64,000 nucleotides of DNA. It comes from Liolophura sinensis (Eukaryota > Mollusca > Polyplacophora > Chitonida > Chitonidae). The notes under the pieces were generated by a model that was not told the origin of the DNA, did not search any database, and was given only the letters and a program-made list of their open reading frames with translations. The stretch lies in assembly GCF_032854445.1 (NCBI RefSeq), contig NC_088300.1, forward strand, positions 43,147,682-43,211,681, written 5' to 3'. The position numbers and the translations under genes are program-made. Positions 58,101 to 64,000 of the stretch are shown here, one piece after another (the first letter of the stretch is position 1; each line of letters opens with the position of its first letter).

Positions 58101-59479
58101 GCTCTTAAAGGTAAGTAAGTTGAAGCGACATTGTTATGATTGGTAAACATCTGTTGAATACGGTCTTGATAATATGCTTCAATAGGCGTTTTATTCTCAG
58201 TGTTCATAACAATACTGACGTTGTAGCATTTGTTTTCCCCCATAATAATTTTTACTATAACCTTCAAGGATAGGCGCCCTGGATTTCATGTTGTTACCTA
58301 AACTCGAAAATATATAATCTCATTTGTATTTAATGACTTACTCCACAAACGTATGACTAAATGCCATCCGTATGAATACAGGACCACAAAGGACCCCTTT
58401 TGATCCCTAAAATGTCTTGGCATAAACCCACTGCCGAAAGAACTGTATCTGGACCGTTTGATCTATTTGTCCACGGGGAGTACATGTCAGGCCGTTCGTT
58501 CAACGGGTGACCAAATTTCTAATGAAGCATTTAAGGATTTAATCACATTTTTCTCATGATTAACATTCATGGCAAAGCTTTTTCGTCTGTGAACAAGATT
58601 TTAGTCGTATTCCACAATGTACGTGATATAAGTGAATGAAGTCATTTCACCCAGCAGGACGTTAGTAAAATCCGAATTAGTAAAATTTTCATCCTGTATA
58701 AATAGTTTAAACCTTATTTATGTGACAGTGTTCTGTCGAAATATCCTTCGAATGGCCCTGGTCTGTTTTATACGGCCCTGTACTTCATACCATCCTGTAC
58801 TCAATCTTCCTTTTCATTTCACGATCTCAGTATTTCTTAAGCCAAGTAATTGGGCAAAATTATGTATCATTTTTTGACTTGTAATCACCCTTCATCTCCT
58901 TTCTCTAAGCTATGTTTCTGACTGTGGGAAGCGTTCTTCAGAAGCAGCAGATATTTTACCAGAGAACCCTTTTACCCTATCATTAAAACCCTTTTTCAAA
59001 AGGACAAATGACGCCATTTTCATTCTTGCTAGAGGACAGTATTATCTTGTGGATAAATAAAGCATTTCCATGGCAACACAATAATTGGTGTGCATTTATT
59101 TTACTGGCTTTCATCCACACATTGCAAATTTTGCCAGATTGTTGAAAATTACCGTCTTGCAAATCGCTAGGAACGATTAACGGACTTCTTACTAATAGAT
59201 GTATGCCAAGGCAGAAAGCTCTGTGTGAAGTGCCCGAATGGTTAACTGAGTAGCACAGTTCAATCAAAATCAATTCAAAGGAATCTAAAGACGACGTTGT
59301 TTTTCTATGACTTACTTACTCTCGGTTGATGTATTAAGCAAATATGAAACACAGGTATATCAGTAAATTTGATAGAATGAATTAGACATTGTTTCGAAAA
59401 AGTTTCCCAGCGCTAGAACTGACAAATGAGTATTTCCAAAACTTTGTTTAGCAGAGTTTTAAAATCATGGAGAGGAATA
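55191..59479 (-). other. Inferred first intron of the buccalin-type gene
   Basis: AT-rich sequence between the donor at 59485 and the acceptor at 55175. It holds only chance frames (for example 55346-55657, 56606-56857, 58632-58877, 58983-59273) and a TATCTCGTTA short repeat at about 57429. No SINE of the main family was seen inside it. Confidence 0.45.
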
Positions 59480-59485
59480 ACTTAC

Positions 59486-59710
59486 CTGTAGAGTATAGAT
59501 CCAAGAAAGAAACTAGCAACTTTTCTATAGTACGTTAATCACTGTCGATGTTAGAGTATTTTGTGGATAGAAATTAGACCTCCTTCCGTAGAAAACTCCA
59601 AATGTACCGGAGTCGCGACTCGTCTATCCCTTGGCGACAACACGACGTCCGGAGTGCGTTTGTGGGCCGAGCGCGTGTTCTTCTGTTACGCCGTTAGTTA
59701 GGCGATCTCT
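59486..59710 (-). other. Inferred noncoding first exon of the buccalin-type gene
   Basis: On the minus strand a leader starts at an initiator-like TCAGAG (A at 59710) and runs 225 bases to a near-perfect donor, CTCTACAG|GTAAGT (GT at 59485-59484). Its first half is rich in CpG. No long open frame. The next gene part on the same strand is the precursor exon 4.3 kb downstream, so linking them is the simplest reading, but it rests on position and signals only. Confidence 0.5.
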
Positions 59711-59732
59711 GAGAGGCGCCTTCACGGGCTCC

Positions 59733-59739
59733 TTTATAT
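59733..59739 (-). promoter_or_regulatory. TATA box of the inferred buccalin-type promoter
   Basis: Forward CTTTATATG reads CATATAAAG on the minus strand. The first T (59738) is 28 bases from the initiator A at 59710, the standard spacing for focused Pol II promoters, which are typical of tightly regulated, cell-type-specific genes. Confidence 0.55.
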
Positions 59740-61288
59740 GGACAGACCGGCTGGTGGGGAGTATCTGATCGATATACTACAGCGCATGACTCCGCTGCAA
59801 CCATCAGCTTCTTAAAGCCTCGGTCCTGTGCAGAGTGAGGAGTACACGCGTACAGAGACAGTCAAACCTGGCACTCCTCGTACCTCATAGGTCAAGTGCA
59901 GATAGATATTGCCAGTCATACAGTCCAAGCCAACGAGATAATCATCAATTTGGGAGGAAGCATAACTGTCTTTCTGGAACTCATAGGATATAGTGCTTCT
60001 AGGTTTTGGGTGTATATAAATTCCTGGGCGTAATGGTCATCTAGACGATGTCTGACGATGTTAAGATTGATGTTGAAATCTTGTATGGAATTAGATTAAT
60101 TCGGTTCGCATGAGCGAGTGTGGACCTGCTTGTCTGTCTTTCTGTAGCGGCGCAGATATTTGCTCGTCTAATATCCTGTAAGCGCAATTTTCAGGCGAAC
60201 TTGTGAGAAATTTTTCTCTTACCCAGACCTTCTGTCTCCTGGGGATGCTATCTATACACAAACTACTAGGATTTAAATTAAAGACTGAGAACCAACACAA
60301 TTTATTGATTCCAAATGCGAACGCTTTGGTAATAGCTGACTAGATACAGTAGCTGTTCTAACGAAGCGTTTCCATAGAGAAATAGTAAGGAAAACACGAA
60401 GGAAATGGTTCATCTTCAGATTTAAGGAGGTCAGTCAAAAGCCCAAAAGTATTTAAGTAAAGGAAGTGAGTGGATTCCTATGGATTCGTTAATATATCCT
60501 ATTTCAAAAACATAGGACATAATCTATACAAGTGAACCTCAGATAACAATATTCAGTGCCTTTCATAAGACAAACAGTTTAATTATGGCAGTGAAATAGG
60601 TGATAAAGGAAACGATATACGGGTAAGTTGTACTCGTCATTTAATCAGCCCTAGGTGTGGAAACTATCTTACAAGTTTAATGCAAGTCTCAAAACGCACA
60701 CAACCAGATTTACGTGCGTGCCATGCAAATCGGTTGCACAGAATTGATACGTTTGAACAATTTTCTTGAGAAACAGCCGAACTGTATTCCTTATTCATTC
60801 ACTGTTATATGGCGTATCCTGAGAGCTACTAACACGAACTGGATATGTCCTCGTCTTTTGATTACTACATCTACACATAGTACCTCCAACGTGGTTTGAG
60901 TTTTCAGGCTATGTTCGAAACCAATCTGGAAGGGCAGCTGTTTCAGGCCTGCCGAAAGAGTATTGGGTATTACATTTGTATCGAATTGGAAAAAAATATA
61001 TGACAAAAATCTTTTTTTTTCTTTCGAGTGGGGCACGATAAGTATTCTTGAGATAAAGCAGAAAGAGGAGTGATGCCTATGAGAAACGGGAGGTGTTCAG
61101 CAGATGACAGTCGGCTTAATGCTCGGTATGTGTGTTAGACAGAAACATTCTATTCTCACTGATGATTCCCCAAAACACTGGGTAAACCAAGGCGCCAGTG
61201 TAAAGCACAAAATCATACAAAAGGTATCGTGTAAAACACCATTAACATTGGTTTGCAAACCCAGAAAATCCTGTATGTACAGTTATAT
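59740..61288. other. Upstream region of the buccalin-type gene
   Basis: 59740-59900 is less AT-rich, consistent with a proximal promoter. The remainder is AT-rich with chance frames (60091-60300, 60714-61036). No repeats recognised. Confidence 0.4.
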
Positions 61289-61375
61289 TTGATTGGTGTT
61301 TTACGCCTTACCTCAAGTGTTTTCACTTTTACTACGGTGGCTAGTATCATGGTGGGAGGAAACACAGCCCGGTGG
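61289..61375 (-). mobile_element. SINE 3' fragment (minus)
   Basis: TTGATTGGTGTTTTACGCCT, ACCTCAAGTGTTTTCACTTT, ATCATGGTGGGAGGAAACAC and AGCCCGGTGG are the reverse complement of the family's 3' half, with moderate divergence. Confidence 0.8.
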
Positions 61376-63693
61376 TGCACAGTTATAAGTCATTGTGAGT
61401 GTATCGCTGGCTTTTACAAGCGCAAGAATTTTGTTTTTGAAAATGTTTTGCTATCTCCACACTGAATATGACACATTAGTTTTAATTTCGTCTGATTCTC
61501 CACCAATCATGAAATGAAACAGTAAAAAATTTGAAAATGGCTGTAGGCCCACATCTTAAATTAACTTAATTTAAATCGTTTTCGGCCCTAAAATATTAGC
61601 CTAAAGCTTGCAATATCAGTCTTAACGTACAAAAGTATAAAGGGTAAATTTTAACAACGGAACTTTACAGGAGTTGGATTGAGTCAGATTCAAGTAGACG
61701 TTGTGTCCATTACACGATGGTTCATGTCGATACCTAATACCGCCTAACTTCCCTCTCGATTACTTTCTCCTCAGTTCGTGTCACTAGTACTCTCCACCTC
61801 CGGAGTCAGGTAGTCAATAAATCCCCATGACAATGTGAATGCGGACTAGTGATTCCATGAACTGACCAGCAGAGATTCAGGATCCGCACAGTACAGTAGA
61901 CGCCCGGGTTACCGGTAGTCGGATCAAGTTTCCGTGAATGGCTGTCAAGCCAATAACGTTTGAGACAAGTAGTGGCCTGGACTGAAAAGAAGCACCAGTC
62001 TACCTTAGTCATTTAAATCTCTGATGTAACTGTGTTATTGATATAAGTGAAAGGCACATTCCGGACAGCTAACTGCACAAAGCTGTCTAAGGTTTCTTTT
62101 GTTCTGTAAGTTGTCTTTCCACGTAATATTAACTGGTCATTTAGTGTTGTGATCTCCTACCGTGTTTCCATTTGTCGCGCTGTCCTGTGTCAGCTGATAA
62201 CCGCCCATGTCATAAACCACGAACAAATGGATGTTTTTTTTACATACTTATTAAAGAAAGTATCGATTTGGCTCTATCGATTTACGCGAGGCGATCTAAG
62301 TTTTCAAGGGGCTTTATAGTGACCAATCGAACTAAGTGTACAAATCAACACAACATTATTGGCTTTAGATCAAAAAGCATTATAATTAATTTCCGTTTCA
62401 CGCTATTGTGAATGCTCGTTTAATCCAATACTGAGCAGTTAATTGTATAACAATGTAACTGTGGCATGAAAGCTTTGGTCGATGTAAGAAAAACCGGTAT
62501 CGTTAAAGTCGGAGTGCAGTAATGAACATTTGATTTTTACTCTACATTAACAAAAGCTCTGACATCCTAGACCCTGTGGAGCTTTCTGATTAACAATGAT
62601 TGACCAAAGCCAGTGCACATAATATTAATTTCCTTATGCTAATTTTCTTGAAAGAGCTTTTTATTAATTTGATCGCTGTTTGAAAGTTTCGCCTTTGCAC
62701 ATGTGTGACGGTGGTTCGAGAGAAAGCTGTTCAATCTACTGGATGGGTGACCAAGCTTGGATTATCACTACACTAAATCAATATCAGCTTGATTTAACGA
62801 AGGGTAATTGCATTTGTCTTTGGCAGGTAATCTCGTGTCTTGTTCTATAGCAGCTTGAATAACGCTCCGCCCCAGCGGTTATTGATGAGACCGCGTGCTA
62901 ATTATTAACGGAACACACCATGGGAATATAGCTTCATTAACAGAATCAGCCAACACATTTTCTTCAACAGTACTACCTCGCTCTGTTCATATGTATGGCC
63001 AATTCACAAGGTTTAAACATCACTAGACGACACGAATCTAATAGTGCATATGTAACAAATGCTGGCATGTACCGGTCCCGTCTGGGTATTACTATCAAGT
63101 AGAAAATGTCCCCCACATCTCCTTTAGAACTGAAAGAAGTTGACCAGATGTACTACCGACGTTCGATCCAAAGAACTGATATGAAAAGGCCTAGCATCAT
63201 TCCTTTCACAAATGCACCTCTTCCTCTAACTGTTACAATTCGACGGTGACATTCCATTATTTTGTGCGGAACCATTTTCTTTGGGTTCTTTTTCATGGTA
63301 GCAACTTTAAGGGAAGGATAACATAAAACGATAAATGCATTCAAACCTTCGAATTCTTTGGTGGGGGTTTATGGACCATATTGACAGATGTGGCGCCAAT
63401 GGAGACATAAGCTTCTTCTTTTCGCTCTAAACCATCTATTTACGACAAGAATATCACGGCATTCATGTTAGTGTACATTACATAATTGTCTCTGTGTGAA
63501 TTTTGTGAAAAGCTAACTGTAAAGATACAAATGTTCTTGTTGCTGCATCGACACCTAAATATAAATACATGTAAAATAGCGCATATACTCACTCTTAGAA
63601 TTCAAACATTTAATTCAATGCATTTGACTTCATTCAAGAAAGTTTTAAAAAAAAGAAAACACGTTTTAAGATATGTTTTTGGTGTTGTGTAGG
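61376..63693. other. Intergenic; a possible 5S-rRNA-like scrap at about 62713-62760
   Basis: CTACTGGATGGGTGACCAAG near 62737 resembles the 3' internal part of 5S rRNA (a TACTTGGATGGGTGACC-type string), but the flanks do not continue the match. No exon or other repeat recognised. Confidence 0.35.
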
Positions 63694-63801
63694 ATTTATT
63701 TATTTATTTACTTGATTGGTGTTTTACGACGTACTCAAGAATATTTTACTTATACAACGGCGGCCAGCATTATGGTGGGTGGAAACCGGGCAGAGCCCGG
63801 G
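63694..63801 (-). mobile_element. 5'-truncated SINE (minus) with imperfect target duplication
   Basis: ATTTATTTATTTATTTACTT, GATTGGTGTTTTACGACGTA, CTCAAGAATATTTTACTTAT and CCAGCATTATGGTGGGTGGA, ending at AGAGCCCGG. GGTGTTGT flanks it at 63681-63688 and 63802-63809 as a likely target duplication, so it was truncated on insertion. Confidence 0.85.
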
Positions 63802-64000
63802 GGTGTTGTATGATGGTAACCACTTCTTTTATGTTCTCTTTTATTTTGAATCGTGTTAAAAATTCATGAAGTTTTGATAAGCTACATCCTCATAAGGCTT
63901 TATTTCGAATGTGGAGCTGAATACACACCACAGACAAAGGCCATGTCCTCGGTGCCTGGTCCAGAGAAGTGGGCTCATGTGTTTATAGTTTCCCAGCAAC
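63802..64000. other. Intergenic to the window edge
   Basis: Nothing recognised. Confidence 0.4.

Overview
The window looks like nuclear DNA from a lophotrochozoan animal, most probably a mollusc. It is AT-rich and intron/intergenic in character, with almost no long open frames. It carries many copies of a tRNA-headed SINE whose 3' tail reads like TACGGCGTAAAACACCAA followed by (AAAT)n, plus one ATTC-tailed SINE of a kind common in gastropods. The one clearly recognisable gene encodes a buccalin-type neuropeptide precursor, a lophotrochozoan family related to allatostatin A. Species cannot be fixed from the sequence alone.

Left edge (1-1000): the first coding exon of a probable transcription factor lies on the minus strand. 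It has an EH1-type Groucho-binding motif (LKFSITNIL) and a SUMO consensus (VKTE). The DNA-binding domain would lie beyond the left edge. A TATA-like box lies upstream.

Middle (1-54 kb): a gene-poor stretch of over 50 kb. It is dominated by SINE copies, including a nested insertion with a 13-bp target duplication, two or three MITE-like families, an unclassified dispersed repeat, microsatellites and minisatellites. Two minisatellites stand out. One is a 37-bp array at 29.24-29.68 kb carrying ten perfect CACGTG E-boxes at exactly 37-bp spacing. The other is a 44-bp array of about 111 copies at 46.5-51.4 kb with higher-order structure. Two short exon-like frames (32740 plus, 39018 minus) and one TATA promoter with a splice donor (42.06 kb plus) are possible but unproven gene parts.

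Right part (54-60 kb): the buccalin-type gene on the minus strand. One exon (about 54.3-55.17 kb) holds the complete 186-residue precursor: signal peptide, six C-terminally amidated decapeptide-like products and acidic spacers. About 4.3 kb upstream is a well-formed TATA box, initiator, G+C-rich 5' leader and CAG|GTAAGT donor (59486-59739), inferred to be its promoter and noncoding first exon. The final 4 kb is intergenic with two more SINE fragments.

I see no rRNA or functional tRNA genes, no CRISPR array, and no transposase or reverse transcriptase open frame.
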